From Acanthopleura granulata (taxonomy: Eukaryota > Mollusca > Polyplacophora > Chitonida > Chitonidae), in assembly GCA_016165875.1 (NCBI GenBank), contig JABBOT010000012.1:15813168-15877167 (forward strand): DNA of 64,000 nt, given 5' to 3'. Shown here piece after piece: positions 46,966-58,911 of the stretch. A model generated the notes under the pieces. That model had not been told where the DNA came from. It saw only the letters and a list, made by a program, of their open reading frames with translations, and did not search any database. The translations under genes were made by a program, and so were the position numbers. Within the stretch, counting starts at the first letter, position 1; each line of letters starts with the position of its first letter.

Positions 46966-49160
46966 TCTGTATGAAGGTATGATGATATCTTGCAAGAAAA
47001 CACGAAAAGAAAGATTAAAAATGCACTTTTGGGGGTGAAGTTTAAGAGCAAACACAGTCCTGTATATTGCTTTCTTATATTGCTGTGAATCCGCTGTATT
47101 CAGAACTGTACATACAATATGATAGATCTGATGAGGAAGAAACAAACAAGAAAAACAACAAGAAAATCTGAATAATATCTGGAGAAACAGCTGTCAAATA
47201 TTGGCAAGTTATAGATTTAGCTTTCCTGTCATTATAACATGTATAATTTGCCTCTTTGGTGGTAGGTTGGAAATTCTACAAACTTGTATCAGTATGTGAG
47301 TGAAAGTGTTCAAACACAGAAACTTACCCAAATCAGTTTTTATGAGAAGTTGAAAAGTGCAAGGAGAATATGAATGAGTCGTGTATATTTTGCGGAAACG
47401 TGTCAATTTTGAAAGAGTTGGCATTTGTCATGAACAAACTGTTGTGCTAAAATTAGTTTCAGGTGCATCCAGCTGACTAGCATGTACATACGTCTACTGG
47501 TATTGGGGATCAGTTAATATATTGTAGCCATAACTACGTGTAAACCTGGCTACTAATTCCAACTTAATGTTTCTTATTCAGTTTTCCATCCAAGATGATA
47601 TACAAGACCACAAATAAGCAAAACATGTACATATATGCCTGCAAAAGTGCTTTTCTTTTTTCAGTTTGATTTCTTCATTTTTTTTGTTATCCTCCCAAAA
47701 CTGATTTTCTTGAAAATTGTTACTCCTAAAGATAATCAAAATAATGTTTTCAAGCATGGAAGAACAAAGTTTAGATCTAAATACTGAAAAAAAAAAGATA
47801 TTTTTATGTTAGATCTGCTCTTCACAGAAGATTTATTATTTGCCTTTGTTTGAAAAGAATGTTATTTAAATGTATACATATTATTTATACTTTTGACCTT
47901 GGAGTGTAATTTTGACCATGGAGTGTGATTTTGCCACTATGTTATTGTTATTTTCTGAGCAAGAAATGCTCTTTATTAGACTTCAGAAAAATTTCAGTTG
48001 TACAAGTCGTTCTGTGTGCCTTGTCGACTTTTTTACAAGAGCCATTCACCTGATTACCGAAGTTGAACAAAACATACCAGTCAATTGCAGGATGATTAGA
48101 TGAAAATGTTTTACTGAGAATTTTTGGGTTCTAATCTTTTGCAATTCTTTGCCTCTAGTTGATTGCATTCACACATGTTTACTTTGTTTTATAGCATACT
48201 TTGTTTGTGTCAGAATTTGGTTTTTTTCTTTCCGATTTTATCCTGGTTTGCTTACTGGAGATCTTTGGGTATAGACTGTACACTGTACATACATACTCTT
48301 GTTATGTTCAGTTAGTGTGTATTGTCTGCTATCTTACAGATTATATTTACAGCTAGCGTTGTATTCCTCATATTTTGACCGTTAAATGGATTTGCCAATA
48401 TCTGCAGACATAAACTGTTGCTGGCAGCTTTCCATTATAGTGCAGATTTGTATTTTTTTTCTATTCAGTTTTGTTAGATTGTATTTCCATAATAATATTG
48501 TGATATTACATTTGGCTAGTTTTTATTGGCTTGTACTGGGTGCATTGTTTTCTAACAGCTGATTTCTTTGCATTAAGTACATATTATTTACAGTGATATC
48601 TGCGAGGTAATGTTGGAACATTTGTCACATCGTTATCATGTATATCTTATAACCTATACAGCTTTGTGTAATTGCTGGGAATCTCACTAGAAGTCCTCTG
48701 CATGCTGTACTGATCGATTTACCTGGTGATTACAGTAATCAAGCAGTGGTCAAGGGATTTGAATAATCCACCTGAGATTGCAGTGAAAAGTATATAAAAC
48801 TGAATTCACAGCTGATGTAAGCTTTGGTTCAGGTATATGAAAGGTCATTGTTTTTCTCTGTATACAGGAGGTGTTTTATGTACTAACAATCCTAACAGAT
48901 CATTAAAAGCTTCATATATAATTTTATGTCATGATGGTGATACGTCGCCTCCTGGAGCAGTGTAGATGTGTTTGTTTTATTATCAGTCAGCCCGCCCTTC
49001 TCAAAGTCTCATTCCAGGGAGAAAGGTTTTTATCGCCTCAGTCTATAATTTGCCCAGAAGTATATATAAAAAGTTAAGACTTCAATTCGGAAACAAAACA
49101 TATGGAACTTTGATCAAGACTTGGGTTAAAACCAACTACTGATGTTCTTTTTATTGCATT
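46966..49160. other. Downstream of BCAT, no gene seen
   Basis: T-rich unique sequence that could be an extended 3' UTR or intergenic DNA. A second AATAAA is at about 49474. No motif-bearing frame. Confidence 0.45.
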
Positions 49161-49335
49161 TAGATTAAGTTTTCGTGTGGTTAGTATTTCTGACCTTCAG
49201 GTATTCAGATGTAGACCAATCAAACGACCAATAGATCATATCAGGGGTGTTGTGCTGGGTTGTTGCAAGTCGAGCACCAGTAGTTGTATGGTTTTCACGT
49301 GGTAAGGGGATTATTGTTTTATCCCGCTTTTCAAC

Positions 49336-49356
49336 TGGTGTGTGTGTGTATGTATG

Positions 49357-49392
<36 letters not shown>

Positions 49393-49415
49393 CATACACA
49401 CACACGCATACGCAT
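49336..49415. repeat. Compound microsatellite with hairpin potential
   Basis: (TG)n passes into (TATG)n, (TA)n, TTTATATTTATATA and then (CA)n with CGCATA. The TG/TATG half and the ATAC/CA half are roughly complementary, so the tract can fold on itself. It keeps short frames open on both strands that are not genes. Confidence 0.85.
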
Positions 49416-49517
49416 AGTTATGCAGCTATATTATATAGGGATGTGTGCAGAATGTATTATGTGAGCTTGTGGTCAATAAAGGAAAGAAGAGTAGACTGGG
49501 TTGATGCTCTCTGATGA

Positions 49518-49733
49518 TTATTCAGCGTTAGAAATGGGTGAAGGTTCTGGTTTCATGTAATTAAGTGCATATATCACGGTCTCCAATTCTGATTCGTTTA
49601 CTAGATCTTTCCACAGGGTAAATATGCCAAAAGTGTTGTCCGAGTTGTTGGCCTTATAAATAGCGGTAAGTCGACGGCGGTCTCGTGCTTGGCCTTTACT
49701 GAATTTCACTGCAAATTGCTTATGTTCCACCAC
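49518..49733 (-). CDS. Unassigned minus-strand open stretch, possible terminal exon
   Basis: Seventy-odd codons ending in TAA, without an ATG at its upstream end but with CGCCACAG, a possible acceptor, just before. It reads KGQARDRRRLTAIYKANNSD and ends ALNYMKPEPSPISNAE. Amino-acid use looks more protein-like than the low-complexity frames around it. I do not recognise it and found no upstream exon; it may be a transposon fragment. Confidence 0.25.
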   Translation of the reverse strand: MVEHKQFAVKFSKGQARDRRRLTAIYKANNSDNTFGIFTLWKDLVNESELETVIYALNYMKPEPSPISNAE

Positions 49734-50465
49734 TGTGGCGTATTAATCGTCACCTCTCACTTTTGGTGTTTTGTTGTTTTTACTCCAGTACGTGAAAAAT
49801 TAACGAGTCTTTGAAACTATTCCATGCACTGAATTATGTACAAAGAGCTAGGTGGGTGAGCAGAATGCACTCTAAACACAGTATGTCGTTCTGTGATATA
49901 TACTGATTTATATGCAGCATACATCATACTGTTGACAATGACCGATGAAGTCCTCGATCTCATAAGCAAACTATCTAATTGTCCAACAAGTGAAAGTGTT
50001 TTGGGGTACCGAGTTTACCAATCAAGTAAGAGAAATAAAATCACAAGAAATATAACAAGGATCTTGATCTGGTATCCAATGTTGCTATAACTTATTCAAC
50101 ATAATATACATTGTACGGAAAAGATTGTATTCACAACGTACAAGAATTTACATGATAACAAATGCGCTGTAACTGGATATGTTTATCAATTGTTTATTAA
50201 TCACCCCATGCCTGCATATGTAAGATGAACTCCTAAGGCTTCTGTACTAACAGTCGTCTTTGAACGCCAATCAAACATTCTCGCTAACCATTTACAACAT
50301 GGCGCTATTGTTATGGCCATGGCTTTGCCTACTTTGCTAAGTACGTTTTTCGTTCATAGTCATCTTCCGCCTTCACTGTTTACCACGCAGTAGGCGCCAG
50401 TACATTTGCTAGCTTGTTGATGTACGTCAGTGGGCTCACTACAGTACACTTTGTTATCGGTGACA

Positions 50466-50652
50466 GAACGTGGGAAGGTCTGTCAGTAACCTGCGGATGG
50501 TCTTGCGTTTCCCCCGGACTCTGTCGGGTTTCCTCTCACCATAATGCTGGCCACCGTCGTATACGTGAATTATTCTTCAGTACGGCGTGAAACCCCAATG
50601 AAAATAAATAAATAAATAAATAAATAAATAAATCAGTCAATCAATCAATCAA
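50466..50652 (+). mobile_element. SINE family A, 5'-truncated, long (AAAT)n tail
   Basis: Starts in the core (ACGTGGGAAGGTCTGTCAGT) and ends in GTACGGCGTGAAACCCCAAT, followed by about nine AAAT units and then four or five CAAT units to 50652. The tail is among the longest of the copies here. Confidence 0.85.
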
Positions 50653-51603
50653 TCTTATCGAGGAAAATGTAACGCGAATAAGCCTTGTGCATTCAGCCAT
50701 GTAAAGTTAAATCCAACAAACTGATTGTCTCGTGTTCCAGCGAAGTAAAATATACCATCGTGTCTCTGCTATGCCTGTCTGGCTCTGCGGAGAAGTCACC
50801 GACTAGCACTGCCATGAAGCTCTAGTGTCGTACGTACTAACTGTTAGACATGATCTCTATTTCATTTGTACGACGATCTGCAAAATTACTGACAAAGAAA
50901 GACGCCAATAAAATGCCAGACAACGTTCTGAACTAGAGCAGTTTATGCATGAATGCACCCTGTTTTTACGCTCCCTCGGGTTTATTTTCCAGAAATGGAC
51001 TGTCACCATACAATACTCTTATATTCACAGTAACGTGAACATCTAATGCCATTGTATCAACGCAGTTCGGTTCTAACGTTGCAACACAACTCCGAATACA
51101 ACCGCGATTCAATCGTCAACCCTCTCCCCCTGCCCTCCATCCCCACCCCCTTCAGATGTTTCCTAGACCTGCTTTTGGACAATCAATGGAAATGAAAAAA
51201 CAAACGTAAGTATTGGAAAAATCACGGAAAATTGCTGAATGGGGCGCCATGCATGGCTTTATTTGGTTTTCAGATTCCATATCGGTCACCTATATTCAGT
51301 GCACCCTAGAATGCTTATCCAGCGAAGGGCTCTGAACAATTACAGGATTGCCTCCAAACACACGCAGCCTGAAGGTCGGATGTATGGTGCCGTCTTCAAA
51401 AAGCATCAGTCAAATAAACTGCGTTAAATGACTCATAACCTCTGGCGTCGCGATAGATCCTAATGGATGTGGTTTTCCTACAAAGAGTTGTTGACGGGGG
51501 TGGGGTGGTTGAGGGTTGGAATTTCCGTTTATCATGAACAATTTACATGACAAATATAATTCAGAGTTACTATAGGGCTTGTTGGACATGCATGGCTACT
51601 TCT

Positions 51604-51690
51604 TGTTGGAATTTTTATAACGTATTTATTTATTGTTTTTAATGTTTTTTACGCTGTTCTCAAGAGTTTTTCATTTATGAGGGTGCGATG
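51604..51690 (-). mobile_element. SINE family A, tail fragment
   Basis: TATTTATTTATTGTTTTTAA then TTACGCTGTTCTCAAGAGTT is the reverse complement of a diverged family A tail. Only the last 60-80 bp remain. Confidence 0.5.
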
Positions 51691-52401
51691 GGGTTTAAGG
51701 GTGAAATATATATATATATACCAAATGCCCCTCCCCCTCCCAAATATTGTCCAACACTCCAGGTACTTACCAATCTCACAAAAGTTCAATCTCGACATCA
51801 AAGCATGATCAGGGGCTATAGCTCTATTCCCAGACGACAAAGCGGCGCGGGCCCTTAATGATGCATCGTTGTTAAGCTTTGATGTTCAATAAACTGGCTA
51901 CGAATGGCGACTACTGTGTGTTCCTATTATACTTAAATCAACTTACACTTAAGCTGATTTTGCTCAAGGTAAAGGGAATACTGGGGGTTGAATGAACCAT
52001 GTTAGAATGTGCATGCTCGCTGGATTTACTTCTCCATTTAACTGGATCGATAGTCAGTACCTACACATACATATATATAATTCTTATACATATAGCCGTA
52101 CACAATGTATATATTGTCTAAATATATATTTATCATTCTCCTCTCTCTTACTGGAAATTTTGTCTCTTATAAACCATGATGAAGAAGTCAGTTAATGTTT
52201 ACAGCGACTCCCTATGTCGCCACCCAGTTTATCACAAAGCCTTTCAGTCGTTGGCTGCACTTTCATTGCCCGAAAAAATCCATTACCAATCCTGTGGCCT
52301 ACACAATTGGTGACATTCTTCTGAATCATCCTGTAGTCGCTGGGTTTCTTCTGGATAATCATGCAATTTTTACCTTTTTTTCTGAATAAAAACTCCATGG
52401 T

Positions 52402-52476
52402 AATATGACCGAAAAATTGTTCAGTGCGACGGAAAACCCAAGCATACATACATGCATACATACATGTACATATATA
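52402..52476 (+). mobile_element. Family B tail fragment with (CATA)n
   Basis: ATGACCGAAAAATTGTTCAG then GGAAAACCCAAGCATACATA leads into a short CATA/CATG microsatellite to about 52476. Only the 3' end of family B is present. Confidence 0.6.
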
Positions 52477-52612
52477 AGCTGTGACTCTGCATGTGCACCA
52501 CCACCTTTTGTTTTCTTCGGCATGACTTTTCACTGAGGCGGCATTCAGCAACAAGTCCGTATTGAGATCGACCTACTGCACAAAGACACGGCTCAAATCT
52601 GATCGAACTAAC

Positions 52613-52790
52613 GGTTTTTTTTATTTATTTATTTGATTGATGTTTTACGAAGCACTCAAGAATATTTCCCTTATACGACCACGGCCAGCATTATACAGTG
52701 GTAGGACACCCGGGAAACCCCCGACCATCCACAGGTTGCTGGCAGACCTTCCCAGTACGGCTGGAGAGGAAGCCAGTATGACCTTGGATC
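52613..52790 (-). mobile_element. SINE family A, antisense, 5'-truncated
   Basis: TTTATTTATTTATTTGATTG begins the reverse complement, followed by GCACTCAAGAATATTTCCCT, CCACAGGTTGCTGGCAGACC and GGAGAGGAAGCCAGTATGAC. The tRNA head is absent. Confidence 0.85.
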
Positions 52791-53318
52791 ACTTTGATAA
52801 TGACGTAACGAAACTTTTTGAACTCATTTATGCTCCTCTGTGAATGAAGTTCTTGTGAGGAATGCTCCAGACTGTTCGCCCGTGGATGAAAAAATTAACA
52901 TGACATTAAATTCCTCCTTTAGGGTCAGAGAAAAGTCGGTGTGACGTCATTAGTGAAGCACAGTTTCAATGTGGTCCAAAAATCAAAACATTTGACTGCA
53001 TTTAATTTGGTGAAAAAAAATGTAAAAAATTTAGTGAAGGTATTTTTAGGTACAGTTCTTAATGCTCTTTTCATTCACCATAACTTCATTTTTTGTGGTC
53101 TTTCTCTTTAAGAATGATGTGACAGTTATGCTGAGCTTGCAAGAAACTCACATATATGTACTTTCATACTCGTTTTATGCTATTATAACAGAATAACTTT
53201 GCTGGTGTAACAGGTTACAGTGTTGTCAATAACATAACAGTTATGTTCCAGTAACAAAACTCTTCCACCATCACCCCAAAATCATAGTTTGCAAAATTCA
53301 AACAGATTAGGTTTAGAT

Positions 53319-53528
53319 TTTATTTATTTATTTGATTGGTATTTTACTCTGTACTCAAGAATATTCCGCTTGTACAACGGCGGCCAGCATTATGTTCGGA
53401 GGAAATCAGGCAGAAGTCCGGGGGAAACCCAGGATCATCCGCAGGTTGCTGGTGGACCTTCTTGCAAACGGCCGGAGAGGAAGCCAGCATGAGCTGGACT
53501 TAAGCTGGTGAGAGAGGCCTGGGGTTAG
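53319..53528 (-). mobile_element. SINE family A, antisense
   Basis: Reverse-complement copy: TTATTTATTTGATTGGTATT, TGTACTCAAGAATATTCCGC, CCGCAGGTTGCTGGTGGACC and AAGCCAGCATGAGCTGGACT. It reaches the B-box region (GGACTTAAGCTGG) but not the A box. It is about 530 bp from the previous antisense copy. Confidence 0.85.
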
Positions 53529-54174
53529 ATTTTGAGCGCAGCTCTTTCCAGGCCTTCTCTTTCTATCAGTGAACCCCAGAGAGTGTTGTGCCATTGACTT
53601 TGTAAAATGTAACTGAAGAGCGATAAGAGAAACTATACAAACAACTGCGTAGGAGATAAGAAAAAGGTTATCACTATACTTTTTTCAGTTCTTCACTTTT
53701 GTGATTACTTTCTTCAGATGTTATGAGGAAAGAATGCCATTGGCCGCGATTGACTAAATTGAAATCCTCGCTTTTGGAAGAAATGTGTCGAGAAGATGAA
53801 AGGACTTTATTTTATTAATTTCCCATCTTTATCCGACTGAGTACGTTTTTTATTGAAACGGCTTATGTACTCTGTTGTTGAACATTCTTTGACAGGCAGA
53901 AGCGGGAACTAAAAGCGCTTGATCAGCAAATATTAACACGTTGGTTTACAGAGTTAACTGCGAATATGCTGGAAGTTACTCGTCTTTGCTGAGGAAGGAT
54001 ATACAAATTTGTTCTTCTTGTACTGAAACATTTTGACAAAATAAGTAAAACCAAACAGTCAGGCTTAATTAACCTTGTTAAGGCCGTACCAAATCTCATT
54101 TTAAGGATGTTGAGAAGATGCACAGCGTGTTGTCGGCAATGTCAACAGCACGCTTCGAATGAAGTTGTTCTCTC

Positions 54175-54745
54175 TCTGTGCATGGTTTCCTAAAATGACT
54201 GTTTCCTGAATTGACTGACCCAAGGTTTCCTGAAATGACATACGTATTTTCCTGAAACAACAGATCCAGGGCTTTCTGAATAAACTGATCCATGGTTTCC
54301 TGAAATGACAAATACATGAATTAATGAAATGACAGATCCAGGGTTTCCTGAATAGATTGACCCATGCTTGCCCGAGTTGAGGTCCATGGTTTCCTGAAGG
54401 ACGGATACATGGTTTCCTGCAAGGTTTACTCCATCGTTTCCTGAAATGACAGATCCATGCTTTCCTAAAATTACTAACTCGTCATTTCTTGAAATGACTG
54501 ATTCATAGTTTCCTGCAAGGACAGATCCATGTTTTCCAGAAATGATCGACTTATGTTTTCCTGAAATGACCGAATCATGGTTTGATGAAATCACTGATCC
54601 ATGGTTTTCTGAAATGACTGATCCATGGTTTCCTGAAATGAATGACCCATTGTTTCATAACATTACTTATCTGGGGTTTCCTAAAACTACTGATCCATTT
54701 CTTTCTGAAATAAATGATCCGTGGTTTCCAGACATGACTGATCTT
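54175..54745. repeat. 24-bp minisatellite, open on both strands
   Basis: About 23 diverged copies of a unit close to GATCCATGGTTTCCTGAAATGACT. Because 24 is a multiple of three, it reads as an 8-residue repeat in an open frame on each strand: + as TDPWFPEM-like units (54542-54740) and - as GKHGSVIS-like units (54594-54190). No flanking coding signals are visible, so it is probably non-coding. Confidence 0.85.
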
Positions 54746-54969
54746 CCAGTAACACCTTTAACCTTTTTGCCTTACAAATCTGACATTAAGAACACAGCTC
54801 TAAGCCAGGGAGATATAGCCAGCAAACTCACTAAAGACGTCGCTTGTACGGCTTCTGTTCTTTATAACGACTAATTTAGGTAAGAACATATATTGAAAAC
54901 TGCTTACATGGAACACAGTAAATTCCCAATGTGGTTTGATATAGCAAGAAATATGCTGGGATTGAATCG

Positions 54970-55690
54970 AGTTGTGCGCTTAGATGAAACAGATCAATAT
55001 GCTAACGCAGCGCAATGACCGAAGCCTCCCACCAATGCGGTCACTGTGAGTTCAAGCCCACCTCATGCTGGCTTCCTCTCCGGCCGTAAGTGGGAAGATC
55101 TGCCAGCAACCTGCGGATGGTCGTGGGTTTCCCCCGGGCTCTGCCTGGTTTCCTCCCACCATAATGCTGGCCGCCGACGTATAAGTGAAATATTCTTGAC
55201 TACCGCGTAAAACACCAATCAAATAAATAAATAAATAAAAATATGCTTATATGTAAGACAGCAATATAATTAGATGGAGCAGATGAATATGTTTAGATGT
55301 AACACAGCAACATAAAAGATGGAACAGATAAAATGTGCTTGGATGGATTAGAACAATAAGTTTATATGGATCAGAATAACAGACGAGTAACACTTGAAAT
55401 AGAAGAATGAGCTCAAATAAAATAAGGCAATGTGCTCAGAGTTAAACTCCGATGAAACAGGGCAATCTTTTAATTAGACGGAACTTGGCTATATGCTTAG
55501 ACGAAACAGGGAAATATGTTTAGACTTAACAGAACAAAGGTGGAACAGAGAAAAATGTGTAAAGATGGAAGATGTGTAGATGAAAGATGGTAATATGTTA
55601 AGCGGGAATAGAAACACGTTGCTTCAGTGGAGCTTGACATTCTGCTGAGAGGGAACAGGACAATATGCTATAGGATTTAATATATCATGA
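54970..55690 (+). repeat. Decayed ~23-bp minisatellite split by a SINE
   Basis: Units like TTAGATGAAACAGATCAATATGC recur with heavy decay from 54979 to about 55680 (TTTAGATGTAACACAGCAAC, TTAGACGAAACAGGGAAATA and similar). The SINE at 55004-55239 interrupts the left end. No open frame spans it. Confidence 0.7.
55004..55239 (+). mobile_element. SINE family A inserted in a minisatellite
   Basis: AACGCAGCGCAATGACCGAA starts inside the head; GAGTTCAAGCCCACC is the B box. The tail is AACACCAATCAAATAAATAA. The octamer AATATGCT occurs at both borders (54996-55003 and 55240-55247), a likely target duplication that splits one unit of the ~23-bp array around it. Confidence 0.9.
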
Positions 55691-56268
55691 AAATATACTT
55701 AAATAGAACACCCATTGATAAAAGAAAGCATTTACGTTTCAGAAAAGTGTCGCAAAAGTGCCGAAATGCTCGACGTTACGTGGTGTGCGTCAGATTGCAA
55801 TCAGTCTAGGCTACTAATAAGCCCAGGAGTAGCCTCAAGTACGACAAGGACGTTATTGTTAATGTTTTTGAAATTACACTGTAAAGTTCGATGTTTAACA
55901 CTTTTATGCTTCAGATATTAAACACTTGGGTACTTTGGCATTATAGTATGGGCTTATATACATGTTTTAGGCTCTTATGTTTAATACTCAAATATACGTG
56001 CATACTTTAAACACCTTTGTTAGATCACGTATTTAACACATTGGGCGTTGGTCATTTTACATTGTGCTTTATTATGTTTTCCTGTCCGCTTTGGAGTGCT
56101 ATAGTTCATGTCCATCTGTATCTAGCTCTTCGTGGGTGTATATGTCAGAGTGTCCATGGGATCGTTTTTCCGTGATTTGTAAACGTTTGAGTATACCTCA
56201 GAAACTAATTAAGTTAGGCTGTTCATAATCGCCGTAAATACAAAGGTGGGAATGGATTTTGTGTTTTG

Positions 56269-56402
56269 TAATATTTATTTATTTATTTATTTGATTGGTG
56301 CTTTACTCCATACTCAGGAATGTTTGACTTACACGACGGGGGCGGGATTATGGTGTGAGGACGCGGGGCAAATCCCGGGGGAAACATACGACCATCCACT
56401 GG
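56269..56402 (-). mobile_element. SINE family A, antisense, 5'-truncated
   Basis: About five TATT units, then GATTGGTGCTTTACTCCATA, CTCAGGAATGTTTGACTTAC and CGACCATCCACTGG. More diverged than the other copies, and broken off within the core. Confidence 0.75.
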
Positions 56403-56862
56403 TTTGTTTTGTAACAATCTCTCACCTTCGGACGTATCAAGCAGTGCGAGTTAGTCAGTCTGTTGACTTAATGCAGGAACTGTGTCGGTTCTAATAGAAT
56501 CCTCCAGTGGGTTGTATGTTGTCTTTATACTTCGTAGCGTGGGAGTAGAGCGGAGGGAAGAAACACAGACTAATAAGCCCAGAGAGACTGAATGGGCCAT
56601 TAAATGTCTGTGAACATTACAGTGGCACGCATTAATAAGTCGCATTAGCCTGCAGAAAAAAAGCAGTTTGAATAGCCGAAAAGAAAGCAAGCAACTGTGT
56701 GGAATGTTAAGGTCGTCAGAAACTTATACGTCATAGTATAACAAAAAAGTATTTTGGATTTATCCATCAACATCGATCTACAATAGACGTTTGAAATGTT
56801 ATACATTTTACCTTATTGCGGATTTATGATTATTTATATCTATCTGAAAACTCTATAAACTT

Positions 56863-57025
56863 TTATTGTGTACGTGTGATATTTGAGGCAAAAATGCACA
56901 TCGCCAGTTATGATATTAAGTGCCATCATACAGTACCAGTAAAAACTGTTATTGTGTACGAGTGATGTTTGAGGCAAAAATGCACATCGCCAGTTATGAT
57001 ATTAAGTGCCATCATACAGTGCCGG
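56863..57025. repeat. 85-bp tandem duplication
   Basis: TTATTGTGTACG starts at 56863 and 56948. The shared block GAGGCAAAAATGCACATCGC to GCCATCATACAGT is identical in both copies. Confidence 0.92.
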
Positions 57026-57029
57026 TACA

Positions 57030-58330
57030 CAGATTGTGAAATTTGTGTAACATATATCCACAATGACATATTTACCATTTTTACACAAACTCTGTACCAC
57101 TGTCATTGGGGATGTGCAAATTTGTACTCACGATACAACACAATGGAATCCCGGAAAATGTAGGTTGTTCTTTTCTTCAAAGGCCGGCATTTATTTTGGG
57201 CACCCTTTTGTTTGCTTCCAATGAATTACAGTAAACTTTTATTTCCATTAATAATTTACATCTATCAACCATTTATTCACCATATTTTACGCAGCATGTA
57301 ATATGATTGATTATTCGGAAATTGTTCTCTTGAATCGTTGTTTGGTCCCACAAGCTGACTGCACTTCAGCGGGCCGCTTGTAACAGTCATCGATTTTAGC
57401 CGGGAAACCATCCGATATAATTCAAATCATATTTTCAAACCGGTTAACAGTATGAAACATGGCCGATAAGACAGACAGACAGAAAATTACAGTCTGAAAT
57501 TGGACTTATTTATCTGCTTGGTTGCTGTTTATCGATATATTCAATACCTTTTCACTCATACGACAGAGTTCACATTTATGGGTCAAGAAAAACGGTGAGT
57601 CCATGCAGTGGACACATCGGAAGCAAATTTACGTAAATGTAATTATTATTCAACCACGTGTTATAAATCTGCAATGTGATAATATTTAAAACATATAAAC
57701 CTTTGACATCAGAAATTCGAATGCATTTAATTCCATTTTTACATATAATAAAACTCCAAAAACATTAATAAAAGTATTTTGATATAGAGCTTCAGTAATC
57801 CATCTGACGATTCTTACTTCTGACAATTACAATTTTAAGCTATGTTTTTCTTTGAAGTGTTTGTAAGGAACTATAGGCAAATAATGTCCAGTGCAAAACA
57901 AGAACGCGTGAGGCGTGTACAGGAGGAATATGTCTTGTTGCTCCTAACACCGCCTTCAGTCCTTTCGTCTATGGACGTACATTGATTGATGTTGATAAAG
58001 GTGGCCACTCCATTCATTCCAGAATGTAAAAAGCTTTATACAGTTCATCTTCCCAAAGTAGTTATTTCCATACCCCTACACAATTAGGCTCCCAGGTGCC
58101 TAAACAGACGATTAATGAGCCTACCTTTATTCTAACGACTCACTTTACTTCTAACGACTGGTGAAATTAGTGCAAACTTTCTATCTTTGACTATTTGTCA
58201 AACATCTCAACAAGATGGAGGTGCGGCGTTTTATTTCAAACACTTAATCACGCTCTTTTAAGACATCAAGACAATGTCCCGCCAAATGTAGGTTCCACAG
58301 GAAATCATACAGCCTTTGTTTATTGAGTGA
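57030..58330. other. Intergenic, nothing recognised
   Basis: AT-rich unique sequence, only short frames. A small GACAGACAGACAGA run at 57470-57483. Confidence 0.45.
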
Positions 58331-58472
58331 AGGGCCGTGGCCGAGGAGGTAAGTGCATCGGTGCAGCGTAATGACCCAGGAGCCTAGCACTACTGTGGCC
58401 GCAGTGAGTTCAAGTCCAGGTCATGCTTCCTCACTGATCATGCGTGGGAAGGTTGGCCAGTAACCTTCAGAT
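58331..58472 (+). mobile_element. SINE family A, 3'-truncated (head only)
   Basis: The head GGGCCGTGGCCGAGGAGGTA keeps a clean A box and AGTGAGTTCAAGTCCAGG a clean B box; the copy stops in the core (GGAAGGTTGGCCAGTAACCT). SINEs made by reverse transcription usually lose 5' ends, so this 3' loss reflects a later deletion. Confidence 0.8.
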
Positions 58473-58911
58473 TTTGGGAAAGCATTAGGATCGATTAGTT
58501 AAGATGTCTGTCGTTCAGCTACGACACGGTATCGTCAACCGCGGTACATGTAGTGACATTGTAACAACACACTACGACCTCTTCGTAAAAGCACACCCAT
58601 ATCGCAACGGTAGTCACGTTAGCAAATTGCCACGAGTTGTTTCTTCAAATGGCACCTGGTTAATAGGATATCTGTTACATGTACGGCCGCAAAATCCTAC
58701 CAGCTCTCCGTCCAACCGTCTAAGCATAAGGTATACTTGCATTCACAAAACGCTATACGAGCTCTTTGTCCAATCGGCGCCAGGATGACATAGTTACGTT
58801 CGTAAAACGCAACAAGTTCTTGGCCAAACCAACCAAACGTCGCTATAGTAGTTACATCGATTCAAGGCTACGTATCAAACAGTTCGTGAAACCGGTTAAC
58901 GAACAGATATA

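Noticed and set aside
50318..50360. CAACATGGCGCTATTG, a start-like context on the + strand near 50319
   Set aside because: The frame MALLLWPWLCLLC meets a TAA after 13 codons and the GTACGT that follows cannot avoid the stop; no following exon was seen.
52192..52554. 120-codon minus-strand frame
   Set aside because: Part is the family B tail with its CATA microsatellite; the remainder has no recognisable domain and is also open on the other strand.
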